Positions 11,515 to 26,195 of a DNA stretch of 64,000 nt are shown here, one piece after another (the first letter of the stretch is position 1; every line of letters begins with the position of its first letter). The notes beneath the pieces are model-generated. The model was not told where the DNA came from, did not search any database, and saw only the letters and a program-made list of their open reading frames with translations. The stretch is from Epichloe hybrida. Lineage: Eukaryota; Ascomycota; Sordariomycetes; Hypocreales; Clavicipitaceae. The translations under genes and the position numbers were made by a program. Location of the stretch: contig JAFEKR010000008.1 in the NCBI GenBank assembly GCA_019022495.1, positions 1,116,001 to 1,180,000 on the forward strand, written 5' to 3'.

Positions 11515-11826
11515 TGTTGGATTCACAGGGTATTGAATTCAATGTGTAATACAGTCGTGAGCCCGAAGAATAGTATCGTCATCAATTATCTATTCTAGGC
11601 TGCGTTGTCTGTTATTATAATTGATTTAAGTTATTATTAAAAAGAGAGGTAAAAAGCTAGAAGTTATAATACATAAAGGGAAAAGGGGTTACGCGTTTGT
11701 GTCCCTACATTTCCTAGCTAATTAACGTGCTAGGTTATAGGTTATATATAGGGTCCGCGCGTAGCCTAAGCTTCTACTAGGTAATTATAGCTATAACGCG
11801 TAATTAATATTACCTTTGTTCTAACA
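11515..11826 (-). repeat. 3' LTR of Copia-A
   Basis: 312 bp. The outer (left) third keeps C and G (TCACAGGG, CAGTCGTGAGCCCG); the inner end shows C-to-T changes. Confidence 0.92.
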
Positions 11827-12329
11827 CTAGAACTTCTCTCTTTTAATATGATTATTAACGCGCAATATTAATTATAGAAATAAAAAGAAAGATAGATTAA
11901 GAATATAATTAATAGGGGATATAAAGAAAAGAGCTTATAGCCTATCTAGGCGTATAGTTACTAATAAAAGGGAAATAATAATCTCGCTTAGCCTATAAGC
12001 CTATGTAAGGATAAGTAGGTCCTTCTAAATCCCTTCTTTCCTTAAAATAACATATATACTATACTATAGCGCGTATATAATATCTTCCTCCTCCTTAGTA
12101 ACACCTTTATTCTCCTATACACTACTATTAATTTCTATAGTCTACTAGGAGGGCCTAGTAAGCTAGTATAGTTATAGCTACTAGGGATATTAACTATAAG
12201 GGCGTAAATCCCCTATGTATTACTATCTTATCCCTATGGCTATTCTCCTAGAGGATTACCTTTTCCTCTTACTATATATATGTTATATATAGGTAACCTA
12301 TCCCTTTATTTAGATAGCTATCTAGTTAG

Positions 12330-15300
12330 TTAAGATAAAGCTCTTAAGGGCCTTATTAGGTAATACCTTTATAAAGGTATTAGCTAGGTTATCCTCTCTA
12401 TTAATCTATTAGATCTTATAAAGTTCTTAGCGTTTATATAACTATTAAAGGGCTATAATATTAATTATTAAGCATTTCTCCTTTATTATACTAAGCTTAA
12501 TAAGGCACTTATACAAGGAGTATAAATCCATATATATAATAACTAGGATCTTTAGGAGCTTTAGTTAGTTAGTAACTAAGTTTAGGGTAGTTATAATTAT
12601 ATAAGCTATATTAACACTAGCTACTATACTATAGACTTCTAAGGCAAGCACGCTTTACATAACTCTCTCTTACTCTTTATTAAGCTAAAGTGTATAATAT
12701 TACCTTTAATTATAAACTTGCTATTAGTGTAGTCTTTATTTGCTAGGATAAGTATATATCCTAGTTATAAGAATAAGTCCTAGTTATTAGCAAAGAATCT
12801 ATTTATAAAGGCAAAGAGCTTTGCCTTCTTAAGGTTAATTAGGATAAACATTAGACCTCTCTCTAGGTAATCTATCTACTACTTTAGGTAGCAATTAAGG
12901 GCTTTTACATCCTCTAAGGTTAGCTCCTAGTGTTATGTAGTAATAGATAGGTTAAAGCAAGCCTCTAGTTAATAGATTAAGGTAATATAAGCGCCTTAGG
13001 CCCTCTACTTAATATATTTATACTTTAAGTTAGTTATTAGAACTAACTCTAACTTATTACTTTGCCCTTTCTACTAGATCTTAATAGTATTATTCTCTAG
13101 TAAGATAATACTACTATTAAACATAAGAGGGTAGTCCTAAGTTAGGAATTACTTTAGCTTTACATTAAAGCTTACTATAGTAAGCTAGGTCTTTTCCTTC
13201 TTAGAGAACTTCTTATCTAAGAGGCTAATCATATTATTAGTTTATATTCTAATATAAGTAAAGTCAAGGCTTTCCTTTATAGTTACAAGTAGGCAAGGAT
13301 TATACATAGAGGTTTCTATCTAGAGGTTCTCTCTATAATACTTGTAATACGTAACCTACTAGTGTGTTCCTACCTCTACGAGCCTATAGAGGGGTTTTAT
13401 AACCCTTAAGATTATACTAGGCAGGTAGAGATACCGTATCTAAATTAGTAAGCGCGCTAGGATTAGCCGCTCTAGCAATATACAGGCCTATATATAAGCC
13501 TAATAAATATCTCTTAGCTAGATAAGGAATTTCCTTAATCTTACTAACAGGGCTATTATAAGGATAAGATATTAGCTTACGCGTTAAATCATTAGGGCCT
13601 GTGTGAGAATAGCCTATTTCCCTTTATTCTTACACCCTTAGATTATAAGGCGTGACTTTTTGTAGGGTTTTATTATCTTACCCTTAATCTTATTAATAAT
13701 CTAGGAATTAAAGATTCGAATTCTACTATGTTCCTCCTTATTAAACATAATAAATTTAAACATACCTTACTTAATTAGAGCGTTAATCTCCGCTTTTATT
13801 AATAGCTTAAAGGGTTTACTAGGGGTCTTAATAATTCCTTCCTTACATAGCTTAATTATAAGAGCTAGGTTACTATATTCTTTTACTAATAGGAAGGTAT
13901 TAGTATCTTAAGGTATTATAGGAGGGTTCTTCTATAGCCTTCCGCGTCCTTGCTTTAGTAGTATTAGTAGCACTATGTTTTTATTATAGGCCTCTTACCC
14001 TTTTTCTCCTTTCTCTTTACTAGGCTTCGCTATCTTCTTTACACTAGGATTATTATAGTAAGGCTTAATAGATATTAACCTAAAGGTCTTTAGGCCTCTA
14101 GGCATATTAAGTATATAGCTTTCTCTAGTAATTACTAGTAGCTTATATAAACCTAACTATCCCTTGCCTTCTTACTAGACCTTAACCTTTAATCTAAGTA
14201 GTAGGCTAAGGGTCTTTAAGGTATCTAGGCTATTATATTTAGTAAGGGCCTTATTAACCTTCTAGATAGCATAGAGTCTCTTAATCTCTTTAGTAGCCTT
14301 CTTTACTATAATTATACACTATGTAATATTAGGTAATAGTAGGGACTCATTTATTATACATAGGTAAGCTCTAAAGATAAGGAGGGTTAGGATAAGGCTA
14401 TTAGGGCTTATAGTATTATTTAGGGCCTTAATTACTATTTAAAGGGTAATAGGTTCTAGTGTTATAAGGTATTTATATCTAATTATATTATAGGCTTTTC
14501 GGAGCAGCCTATAATACCTTTTAACCTTCCCTATACTATAGTATGCCTTAATAGGGACTTCCTTAATTAAAATTAACATTAAAGCTACGAATTATCTAAA
14601 TTTATTACTATAGAAGTTTATTCTAGTGTCTATAATAATAAAGTCCAGGGGGCCTAGGTAAGTATTAATCTAGCATATGCAAAGGGCTTCCTAGGTTGTT
14701 TTTGTAGAGATATTATTAAGGAATTTCACTATATTAAACGCTATAGCTATATTTATAGCGTAAAGTATAAGGTAGTTACTATCTAGGTAGAAGATATTTA
14801 CTATTACTTTATAATTAAAGCTACACTTATCCTTAAGGGTAAACTTAAAGTAATTAGGGCTATTTATATATATTTAGTATTAGTAATAGATTCTTATTAG
14901 CTCCCTAATAGCTTTAATATTAATATTATACCCTAATTTACAAAGAACCTTATGTAAACTTTAGATTAATAGATATCTAAAGCAGCGGTGTAATTACCAT
15001 AGCTTGCCTTCTATAAGGTAGCTCTAAGCAACTACTTCTTCTTTCTATATAAGAAGTATCTAGGCGTAGCCCTATTTATATATAATAGGGACTTTAATAT
15101 TTCCTTATTATAGCGTATTCTTAGAGATATTAAAGTTAATCTTTAAATAGTCTATATTATTAAGGGATAAGAGAAATAGAGTGTTTATAGGGATAACCTA
15201 AAAGAGAATATTTCTAAAGGGAGTAGGTATATTAGCCGCTCTAAGCATAATAATTAGGTCTCCCACGCTAAATCTAACTAATGCCTTCTTCTCTATTAAT

Positions 15301-15840
15301 TTATTAAGCTATAATATAGGTATCTAACGTTACAAAGCAAGAAATTAAGGGTGCCCTACTATAAAGAACTTTGCGGCTCCTATATTAGGCATAATCCCTT
15401 AGAATGTTACATAGGAATAGCGATCTTCTAACATAAACATCGCTAGGGCTTTATTTATAAGTTCTTACTAAAAGGGGTCTTCTTTACTTAGACTATAATA
15501 AGCTACTTACCTTATTAGGAATTAAACCATTCTCTCGCTATTAATCTGCGTTCTATGCGTAAAGAAGCTTATAGGTACTAGCCTATCTATATTATTAGGG
15601 CTATTATTAAATCTAATGCTCTTTATATACTAAGTAATCTTATTATTAACAAGGGTTTAAGACTTATATTCTCCCTTATACTAAGTAAGGAATAAATAAT
15701 ATAAGTTATTAGCTAGATTTATAAGGTAGTAGTTCTTAAAGCATTAAAACACCTTCTTATAGTTCTCTTTAGGGTGCTTAGATAACTAGTATCCTTCCTT
15801 ACTATATATATAGCACTTCTTTATACAAGGAGTACCTCCT
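12330..15840 (-). pseudogene. Copia-A pol polyprotein remnant
   Basis: Minus-strand text shows, from high to low coordinates, a Copia-type zinc knuckle (about 15,800), a broken integrase region, the reverse-transcriptase region (about 13,750 to 12,900) and RNase H near 12,700-12,350. It is colinear with copy B and full of stops, so it encodes no protein now. Confidence 0.7.
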
Positions 15841-18015
15841 CTTCCTTATAGTTTTAAGGGGTATTAGGTCTCTTTTCTAGTCCTATTATATCTTTAGTTA
15901 GTCTAGAATTACTCTAGGGTTATAGCTTTAGTTAGGAACTATTAATAGTTTTTCTTCTCTTTCTTAATAAGATAAAGGGTTATTCTAATCTATTTACAGA
16001 ACTCTTATAATCTATCTAGCAAATCTATAATCACTCCTTTACACTCTAGAATACTATAATAGGCTCTAATAAGTTAATTCTAGAGTGCCCTTTTAGTTTA
16101 GCTTACTTTAAGCACTACTTATTATAAGATAGCTAGTCTTTCTATAAGTTTATTAAAGTATTTAATTATTAACTTAGTTAGGTTATTATTTACTATCCCT
16201 TATAGGGAAGTGTTATTTCACTCTAGTAAATATCTTTACTATATATCCTTAGTTTTAAATTATTCTCTTATATAGCTAATAAGCGTAGGGAGATCTTATA
16301 GTTATCTAGGTTTAGAGAGGTAGTTTGCATAGTATTATAGTGCTTTACCTTTAAGCATAACCTTAAAAGCATAACTAGCTTATTTAGGCTAGATATTAAG
16401 TAACTTACACTTTCTATAGAATATCTAAAGCTTTAATTTAAGAATATTATAGTTATTAGCGCTATAGAGTTATTCTTTAGGGTATACCTTAGATAGGTTA
16501 ATAATTTACTTTAGTAAAGGTCTTTAGGTTTATAAGGGTTCTCTAGGTATTTCCCTTTATATTTATAGAAGGGGTAGTAAAGTCTTTAGGAAGTAAGAGG
16601 GTAGCTTTATAAGTAGTACCCTTAGGGCTTATTATTCCCTCTAATCCTTCTCTTTCTTATATTAGGAAGAAGGAATTATAGCTCTTTAAGCTATACTAAT
16701 AGGTGCACTACTAGCCCTAGATAGTATAGGTTACCTCTATTAGTAACTCTCCTACTTAGGGGTATTATTAGTAGTATTACTAGGGTAATACTACTAACTT
16801 ACCTCTAGTGAAAGTATAGGCAGGGGAGTTACCTATAAATACTTATAAATAGTATTCTTAGGTAGTCTTAACTCTAGGTTAATTAACCTTCCTAAGGGAG
16901 ATTAACTAGGCCTTCCTAGAGAGGATTAGTTTAGTCTTCCTAGGGGAGTCTAGCTTATTAATTCTTTTAATAGTAATTATACTAACAAATAAGGTAATAG
17001 GGTAGGTTACCTAGTTCTAATATTACTATTATCTAGTAGATTACAAAAGAACTCTTTATTCTATAGGTTCTTTTAGAAGCCTATGTACTTCTTCCTAGCC
17101 TCTTTAATTTCTTTAAAAGTTTAAAATCTAAATTCTTCTTAGTTTACTACTTCTTTAAGGTTATTTACTATCTTAGTACCTCTTCTAATAGTTATATATA
17201 CTTTATTATAAAGAAGATAGTCTTAAAGTCTATTCTATAAAAGGTCTCTTCCTTCTGTAAACTTATCCCTTAACTATTTATAGAAGTTATTACTAAATTT
17301 AAAGAATAGTGTTCTTCTAAATAACCCTTACTCCTTATATTATTTAGTCTTTATAAGAATATAAAGACTAATTTCCTTAGGTATTATTATCTCTTTATAT
17401 TTAGAACTTCCTATTTATTAGAGTAGTTTTTCTATAATATATTATTAAAGCCTTGTAAAGATATAGGGGTATAGGTTAGTGTAAATAAGGGTTTTTCCTT
17501 TATTAAGGTATTTATTATTATCTCCTATTTTAATACCTTCTATAGTATTATTATAGCTATTAGTCTTGCTAGGAACTCTGAATTAACTAGAGGTCCTAGA
17601 TAGTCTAGCTATATCTAATATTATAATTAATTAAAGGAGGTAGATCTTATAATATAAGAAAAAAAGTGGTATAACTATAATTATATAATGTGTTTTGGAT
17701 ATAAAGGATTATAAGGTAAGGTAGTTAACTTTAAATATATAATAAAACGTATAATAAAGAAAGATAAGGGAATAGCTTAGCTACTAGTATTAAACCTTCC
17801 TTTGTTATTTTAGAGTCTATATAGATATAGATATTAATACTAAAGTAAGAAGAGAGCTATATTATACCTTTCTACTAGTATAACTTATTATTAAACATAG
17901 CCCTCCTATTTCATAGGGCAAGTTATTATTAGATAAGCTACCTCTTCTAATTAACCTTACTAATCTATAGTGTTTAAAGACTACGTAGTTATCTATAAAG
18001 GTAACTACTAATTAG

Positions 18016-18327
18016 TATTAGATTCATAGGGTATTAAATTTAATATGTAATATAGTTATAAGCCTAAAGAATAGTATTATCATTAATTATTTATTCTAGG
18101 CTATATTATCTGTTATTATAATTAATTTAAGTTATTATTAAAAAGAGAGGTAAAAAGCTAGAAGTTATAATATATAAAGGGAAAAGGGGTTGCGCGTTTA
18201 TGTCCCTATATTTCCTAGCTAATTAATATGCTAGGTTATAGGTCACGTGTGGGGTCCGCGCGCGGCCTGAGCTTCTGCTAGGTAATTACGGCTGCGACGC
18301 GCGATTGATATCACCTTTGTTCCAACA
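18016..18327 (-). repeat. 5' LTR of Copia-A
   Basis: 312 bp. Here the inner (left) end is mutated (TATTAGATTCATAGGG) and the outer end keeps GGGGTCCGCGCGCGGCC. Confidence 0.92.
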
Positions 18328-19174
18328 GTTTCTTATAGAATTAAAAAAGGCATAGGAAAAAGCTATAATTTACTAACCTAAAGTTATTATTACAGACTTT
18401 AAAGTAGCTCTTAAGCTATCTTTATGAAATATTTTCCTAGAAATATAGTAGTAGATTTATATATAGCATATCCTAAAGAATATTATTCTTAATATAAAGA
18501 AGAAGTGGATTAGAAGTCTTAAGGGATATAAGATTATTAAAGGTAAGCAGGTAAAAAATACATGTAAAAAGGCACGCAAAGAAGAGCACTATATTAATAG
18601 TAATAATAAGATTAAATATGGTTTTTCTTTATAGGTAAATACTATAGAAGATAAATAAGCTAGGGTATTAGCTATATAGGTATTAAAGTTAATGCCTTCC
18701 TCTAGCATTCCTCACATAGCTAATAGAATTCACAATGCCTAGCTTATAGTAATATAAGCTCTAACTAAAGCTAATTTCTTTATAAATTAGGAGAAACTCT
18801 ATAAGGAGTTTTCTAACTAGTAAGGCTAGTACTTTCTATATTTTTTTATATATAGTGCTCCTATACTAATAAGAATATCTAGCTATTATTATATACCTTT
18901 AAGAGACTTACCTTCTATAGTAAGACTAATTTACGGACTTTACTATTAAAATATACCTTAACTTTAGCCTTAAAGTTACCTTATAGGTTAAGAGCTTATA
19001 TTATAAGCTTAAGTAGCGGATAAGGTATTTATTTATTTATTTATTTACTTATTAGTTCTTTATATAGTGATTTAGGAGATAACTATAGAATATAAGTAGT
19101 GTTTCTCTATATAATTTAATATTAAGTTCTCCTATTATCTAGTAGCTTAGGATAAATATAAAGTAATTTATAAC

Positions 19175-19429
19175 TGTTAGTTGCACTAAGGTCCTGCGCA
19201 GGTAATAAATCCCGTATAAATTGAAGTTAATGATAGTTAGTTAGTTTACTAGGAAAGAGGGAGAAGAGAGGGAAAGTCTAGATGCTAGGAAAGTAAGCGA
19301 AACCTATATGTAAGGCAAAAGGGGGTGGCAAATTAATGCAGCTAATTATATTGCGTGCATCGCGCCAGACCCATAATTAGTCTAGTCTTTAGCCACAATT
19401 AAACTAATGAAGATCTAAAGGAATTAACA
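19175..19429 (-). repeat. 3' LTR of Copia-C
   Basis: 255 bp; outer start unmutated (GTTGCACTAAGGTCCTGCGC), inner end mutated. Confidence 0.9.
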
Positions 19430-20399
19430 CTAGCAATCTCTCTTTTTCCTTTGTGGCTAAAGAGCTTAAAAACGTAATAAAAATTAGATTAAAGGAAAGT
19501 GTACACTAGTGAATCCCTTAATAGGAATCCGCTGCTCTGATTAGCTGTTGTGGCATTGGTTAATTAAATTTATCTGTTATTCCTTACCTAAGCTCCCGTT
19601 TCCTAATATTACAGGTCTCTTTACCTATCCTTTAATATAAATTATTAATTCGTTTAAATTAATTAAAGAGGAAAGTAATGAATTTGGCAATGCTTTTATT
19701 ATTATATCCGCCGGATTATCATTGCTATTAATCTACCTGACTTTATAGATCTTATACCTTTTGTATAATTAATAGAGAGCTATAATATTAATTATTAGTC
19801 TCTTCTCCTTTATGGTTCCTAGCTTTATAAGATATTTATATAATAAAAAAGAATTAGTATAAAGAATCGTAGGAATTCAAGGTATCTTTAATTAATCTAT
19901 GATCTAATATAAAGTCGTGGAAATCGCGTAGGTAATGTCTGTGCCTTGAACTATGCTATATAACTTAGAGGTAAGCGCGCTATAAGTAACTCTCTTGCTC
20001 TTTGTTAAGCTATATGTGATAATATTGCCTTTTATAATAAAGGTATTGTTATCTTACATTATCTTATTACTAATTATAATTATGTATCTAATCTGTGAGC
20101 TTAAATCCTTATTATTAGTAAGCGATCTATCTATAAATATAAAGAGCTTTACCTCTTTAAGAACTAAAGGAATATATTATAGTCTATATTATTAATTCTT
20201 AATCTGCTATTTAAGGTGTTTGTTAAGACATATGATATTTTCTATAGAGGGCTCTTAGTGTTAAGCTATAATTAAAAGGTTATAGGAAGCTTCTAGTTAA
20301 CACATAGTTATGATATAGCTTCCTTAGGCTTATTATTCTATATAGTCTTGCTTTGCCATTAGGGATTAAGGATTAACTTCCTTAATCTTTTAACTCTAG

Positions 20400-23300
20400 C
20401 CTTTTTAGGTTAATATTAGTAAGTTATTAGTATTCTAGGTTAAGATACACCTATTAAAGATAAGGGGATTCTTAGCGGTTAATTATTGCTTTTCTTTGGC
20501 TATGAAATTAGCCTTCTAGAGCTCTTTCTCTTCTTTTTAGAAGAAGTTATTATTGCTTAGGCCTAATGTATTATTAGTTTATATTCTAATAATACTAAAG
20601 AGGTTCTTATTATTTAAAGCTATGATTAATAAGCAGGGATTATAGGTTAAAGTTATTATATTAAGGTTATCCCTATAGTAACAGAAGTACGTTACTTACT
20701 AGTGGGTTCTAGCCTCTATAATCCTATAAAGAGGTTTAATTAATTTAATTACAGTCTCTTCTAGAAAGAGATATGTAATTTGCTTTAGTAGTCTTATAAT
20801 AATTAGCCTTATTAGCATTGTGTGTGATTAAGTGTAGGCTTGTGTAATATTGTAAATCCAAAGGTAGATGCCTTTTCTTTTTAATGATAGAGCAATAGCT
20901 ATGATAAGGCGTTAGCTTACTTGTTATATTGTTAGCAATTATATTAGGATGAATTCCTTTCCTTTATTATTATAGCCTTATATAATAAGATAAGATTTCT
21001 TGTATAGCAAGTCTGTTCCTTTGCCTTTGATTTCTCTAACTATATAAGAATTAAAGATTCTATGACCTCTGTGCTTTACTAGGTTAAACTTAATGAATTT
21101 AAACACATTATAAGCTTGTAAAGTATTGATCTTAGCTTGATTAGACTGCTTAAAGGGTTTTCCTAGGGTTATAATCCTTCCTTCTTAGTGGAGCTAAAGG
21201 GCAAGGTTCTAATTAGCCTTTTCCTTTACTATAAGAAATGCTATGCTTAGTATCCCTCTAGTTATAATCTCTTAAATAAAGGCCTCCTCTTAATCTTTAT
21301 TTATAAGTATATAGAGCTAAACTAGGCTAATATTCTTCTTAGGGCTATAAGGTCTTCTTTTCCTTACTTTTATTCCTTTAGGGTATAGTAATAAGTCTTT
21401 AACTTAATAGCTTCCCCTTAGGGCCTTTTAGGCTTTATAGGCCTCTTTATTAGACTCTCCTATACTTATAAATTACACTATAAGGGCCTTTCTTAGTCTC
21501 CCTTGCTTTCTCTTAGCTAGTATCTATGGTTCTTTGCTATTTTCTATTAGAGGATCTCTTTTATTAGTAGTAGTTAGTTATATAGCTCCTTCTTCTTTTA
21601 TATTACTTAGCTATTATTCTAGCGAATTATAGGGCTTTATCTCCTACTACTCTAGTCCCTCTGTAATATATAGGTCTTTATAATAGGGCTTTACTACTAT
21701 AGAGCGGAACTTTACTAGGCTATAGGGTATGTTAATAGTATAGGTCTCTCTATTAGTAGTAAGTAGCTTATATAGGCTATGCTAGCTACCTTTCTCTTTT
21801 TATATGTGTATATTAGCTTATAGGGGTAGCTAATATATAGGCGCTGTGTTAGGGCTGTTCTAGGCTCTAAGGGTATTATAGACCTGCTATAAAGCTAGAT
21901 AGTGGCGGACTTTATTAGTGGCTTTACGAATTGCTTTAGCATATTAAATAATAAAGATGCTTAGTAGTAACTTATCTATTATTTATAGGTAGCCTCTAAA
22001 GACTAGTATAGTTAGGATAATACTATTTAGGCCTATAGAGTTATTAATTACCTTAATAGCTATTTAGAGATATTACTCTAGCGCGAGCTTTGTTCTAATT
22101 GAGTCTATGATAATATTATAGGCTTAGCGTAGAGGTCTGTGGTATCTTTTAACCTTTCTAATACTATTGTAAGCTTTGATTAGTATCTTACTAGTTTTAA
22201 TTAATATTAATTAAGTATAATACCTAAATTTAGTGGAAGCGAAGTTATTACTAGTATTGTGAATAATCTAATCTAGAGGTCTAAGATAAGTATTAATCTA
22301 ATATTCATGGATTATATCCTAGATGTCTTAAGCCTTCTGCTTCTTTAGATTAAGGAATTAGGCTACTTAGAATGAGGTTGCTGAATTAATGATATGAAGC
22401 ACTAGTTGGCTATTGATTTGCATGATATTAATAATGATCTTGTAGTTGAATTTGTGGTTATCTTTAATTATAAACTTGAATTAACTAGGGGCCTTTCTAT
22501 GTATTTGGTAATAGTGGTAGACTTTAGTTAATTCCTTAATTACCTAGTATTTAACTTTATAACTAGCTTAGTAAAGGATCTTTGCGAGTTATTAGATAGA
22601 AGGGTAACTAAGTTAATAATATAATTAATGGATATCTCCTTCTAAAAGGTAAAAGGTAACTATTTCTTTTGCTTCTAGTAACTACTAAGGATAGCCCTAT
22701 TATTGTATAATAGGTATAGTCTTGTTGCCTTAGATAAGTATGTTAGTAAGGTTATTAATCTTGACTTGTATTTTATTTATATTAGTGATTAAGAAGAGGA
22801 AGGGGGTAGCTATATTAAGGATATAAAATTTAAGCTCTCTAAGTTTCGTAAGCATATGAAGGATTCCTCTTATAACTACTAATCTAGTGCTAAATATAAT
22901 AATTTAGGGTTTATAAGGGGTTACCTTTAATAAAGGTATTAATCTTAATAGAGCCTTTACCTATACCTCTCCTATAGTTAACTTTCCTATAGCGCTAGTG
23001 TTAGGTATAATCTCTCTAAAGACCTCTTTAGAATAGTGTTCTTTAGAGATATAGTAAATTAAGCCTTTATTACACTCTTGTGGCTTGTAGAGCTCCTACC
23101 TAAGGAATAAATATTAGAAGGCTTAATTATTTAGGGTCGTGAGGATATTAATATTAGTGGTGTTATAGTTAGTTTGTAATCTAGAGTAGAAGAATTATGT
23201 AATACTTAGGTGTGCTATTAATAGTAGCTCCTCTATATTGTTATTACTATCTTTAGCTTTTGTATAAGCTATAAGATATACTTCCTAATTCTTACCTAAG

Positions 23301-24900
23301 CCTTTATTAAGCTTATTATTATTCTACCCTTTATAGGAGGTAAGAAATGCCTAGAATCTCTTCTTTAAAGGGGGTATATAATATGTTTTGCTAGCTTACT
23401 AGTGGTCCTTTTCCTTTTAGCGTTCTTTAGTAAAGTAATTAGAGGACTAGTAGCTGCTCTTACCATATATAAAGTAGTGTTTAGTGCTTAGCCTAGGGCT
23501 TTGTTTGTGATAGCTTCCTCTGCTATGGGATTATTATTTGTACTAATGATTAGTGAATATAGCCTCTAGAGAGTCTCCTTATTAGTACTAAAGGTATTAG
23601 GAGGACTTCTTATTTGATTCTGTGATAGTGATTACCTTGTGGAGGTCTCTGGTAAGACTTTCGAAGCCTGCGGAGTATATGTATTTTATTATCTAATATT
23701 TAGGCACACTAGCTAAAGCGTTTAAGGCCTGCTTATAGAGTTTAGTATTTACTGTTTTAGTAAGGTATAGGCCTCTGTGAATCTTCTTAAGGGTTAATAA
23801 TATAATCTTAAGGTAATTAAGCTTACTTTTATTAGGGTTCTTCTTAATTATACTCTTTAGTATTATACTACTTTACTTATAGTAATAGAATTACTAGTTG
23901 CTTTCTATCTTAAAGCACTAATAGATATAAGTAATTATCTCTTTATAGGAATAGTTATTCCTAAAGAGGTAATTAAGGTAGTATTGCTTAGTATTACCTA
24001 TTAATATAATAGGGAAAGCCTTCTAATAATACGTTTAAGGAAGGTTAATTTTATTACACTTATTTTTAAAGAGCATAATCTTTAGTATTAAGAAGTTATA
24101 TAGCTTTCTACTATAGTGGTTACTATCCTTATATATCTTTATAAGCTCTAAGATTTTCTTTATAATCTAATCTTTAGAGGGGAATTACTGTAAAGGCATA
24201 ATTTATTATAAATGATAGTCCACTAGTTGTTCTTAATAATGATTATCTAGATAGAGCTATTAATATGATAGGGATTGTTACAGGGGTTCTTATAAGGGTT
24301 TAAGTAATCTCTAGGGTTAGGGAAGGTTAATTTCTAGGGTAGGTTATTAGGGCTATTAATGTTAAGGTTCTAGGGGTTTAGAAGATTATGGTTTTTCTTG
24401 TAATCTTTCCTATAACTAAAGGGGTATTAAGGTTTAATAAAGTACTTCCTTAAGCAATACTAGGATTAAATATCCTAGGCCTTGCCTAATAAGGACGCTA
24501 TAATCTTATAGAGAATTACGTAATTCTCTAATAATATCCTTAGATACCCTTTTAAAGGTGTCTTTAGACTAGCCTTTAAAGTCTTCTTAGAATAATTCCT
24601 ATAGGTTATTATCTCTCTATCCTTAATGCTTACTAAGGTTAATAAATCTTATAATCTAGTTATTAAGCTTAAGCTATATAGTAGTCTCTAGATCTAGCTT
24701 AATAGATTCTTTCTAATTACTAGAGAAGTCATAAGTAAGCTATTAAAGGCATAAGGGTAACTTATACTCTTAGGGTCTTTTAGGGGTAATAGTTAGAGCC
24801 TTGCTATTACTAGTAGCCTTTGCTCTTATAGAAGGTCTAGATTCCTCTGCTATCTTTAACTATAAAAGGAATGTTACTAATTTATTATTTTTACTACTAA
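20400..24900 (-). pseudogene. Copia-C polyprotein remnant
   Basis: Degraded minus-strand coding region. The clearest piece is the segment before the reverse transcriptase near 21,055-21,120. Exact limits are not determinable by eye; no intact frame over 100 codons remains. Confidence 0.55.
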
Positions 24901-25671
24901 TTAAGCTCCTGTGTTTGCCTATTGCTATTATAAGGTTTTTCTTTTGTATTTTAGGAGTGTTATTACTCTAATAAAATCAGAAGATTACGAAAATAGGAAA
25001 AAATAGAAGAAAAAGTAGTAGAAGTAGCAAAAGTAGTAATAAGAATAAATTAATAGGAATAAAGAAAGTAATATAAGTTCTAAAAGTAACTAGAAAATAA
25101 TAGGAAAAGTAATAAGGGAATAATAGGAATTACTACTTCCTGTTTTTTGTGAAAAGGAGAGAAGGAGGTAATCTCTCTTTCTTACTAATAAGTATAGGGC
25201 AAATAGCACTAATAATAAAGGGGGCAAAAAACAAGCTATAAATACTTGTATAAATAGATTAAAGGTCTATTAGATAAAGGGAATATTTATAGAGAAGTTG
25301 TAAATATGTTAGCTAGCTTAGCTAAGGTTGTTTAACGTTAGGTTTGAAATAAATACCTTATGGTAATAGATTCAGTTATTTAGTTAGTTTTCTTGTAATG
25401 GACGATAAAATCGATAATTGATAATAATATCCTAGATAGATATAATAAAGTTATATCCCTAAGCCTAAGGGTTAATAGATTAATTCCTTAGAAGCCTAAT
25501 AAGCTTATAACTAGGATTCTAGTCTTTTCCTTTAGCACACTTATGTAGTTATGCCTCTCTACTATAATAACTATTATAGCATAATAAGGGGTAGTAGCAG
25601 TGGTGTTTGTAAAAATGTCTCTTCTTATAATACCTAGCTTATCTGTGGTTATAAAGTTAACTACTAATTAG

Positions 25672-25926
25672 TGTTAGTTACACTAAGGTCCTGCGTAGGT
25701 AATAAATCCCGTATAAATTAAAGTTAATAATAGTTAGTTAGTTTACTAGGAAAGAGGGAGAAGAGAGGGAAAGTCTAGATGCTAGGAAAGTGAGCAAAAC
25801 CTATATATAGGGCAAAAGGGGGTGGCGAATTAATGTAGCTAATTATATCGTGTGCATCGCGCCGGACCCACAATTGGTCCAGTCTTTGGCCACGATTGAA
25901 CCGATGAAGATCCGAAGGAATTAATA
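25672..25926 (-). repeat. 5' LTR of Copia-C
   Basis: 255 bp; inner start mutated (TTACACT, CTGCGTAGG), outer end unmutated (GCCGGACCCACAATTGGTCC). Confidence 0.9.
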
Positions 25927-26195
25927 ATAACCTTATACTATAAATTAGGTATTAATTAATATAGCTTATTATTAAGTAAGTTAAAATTATGCTTAGTGCT
26001 ATTAAAGAAAGGGCTTAAATATAGCGTGTAATAAAGCTATATATAGGGTATTTCTCTATATAATTTAGCCTCCCTTACTCTTATATAATTATTAATAGAA
26101 TTAATAGTAGGAAGCTTCTTATAATAAATAATATTTACTCTTACTAGTAGCTTAAGGCTATAATAGTATATTTAATATATTTTTAGTAAGCTATT

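Larger units (their letters stand above)
11515..18327 (-). mobile_element. Copia LTR retrotransposon, copy A (minus strand), RIP-degraded
   Basis: 6,813 bp with 312-bp LTRs (11515-11826 and 18016-18327) beginning TGTTGGA and ending TCCAACA, flanked by TSD GTTTC (11510-11514 and 18328-18332). Coding sense is minus: the reverse complement of about 13,730-13,760 reads FNKEEHSRIRIFN upstream of the reverse transcriptase, and a degraded zinc knuckle lies near 15,790-15,830. A purine-rich tract (AAAAGAGAGAAG on the minus strand) abuts the LTR at 11827. It belongs to the same family as copy B, in inverted orientation, and is inserted in the MULE transposase gene. Confidence 0.92.
19175..25926 (-). 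mobile_element. Copia LTR retrotransposon, copy C (minus strand), RIP-degraded
   Basis: 6,752 bp with 255-bp LTRs (19175-19429 and 25672-25926) starting TGTTAGTT and ending TTAACA or TTAATA, flanked by TSD ATAAC (19170-19174 and 25927-25931). The minus strand near 21,055-21,120 reads KFIKFN followed by RIFNS, matching the same reverse-transcriptase-upstream segment seen in A and B, so it is a related Copia with a different LTR. A purine tract (GGAAAAAGAGAG on the minus strand) follows the LTR at 19430. The sequence abutting its 5' LTR (CTAATTAGTAGTTAAC) is nearly identical to that of A and B and is probably the primer-binding site, tRNA not identified. Confidence 0.9.

Noticed and set aside
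19995..20195. 66-codon hydrophobic frame on the plus strand
   Set aside because: Antisense inside RIP-degraded Copia-C; AT-rich DNA yields Ile/Leu/Tyr-rich spurious frames.
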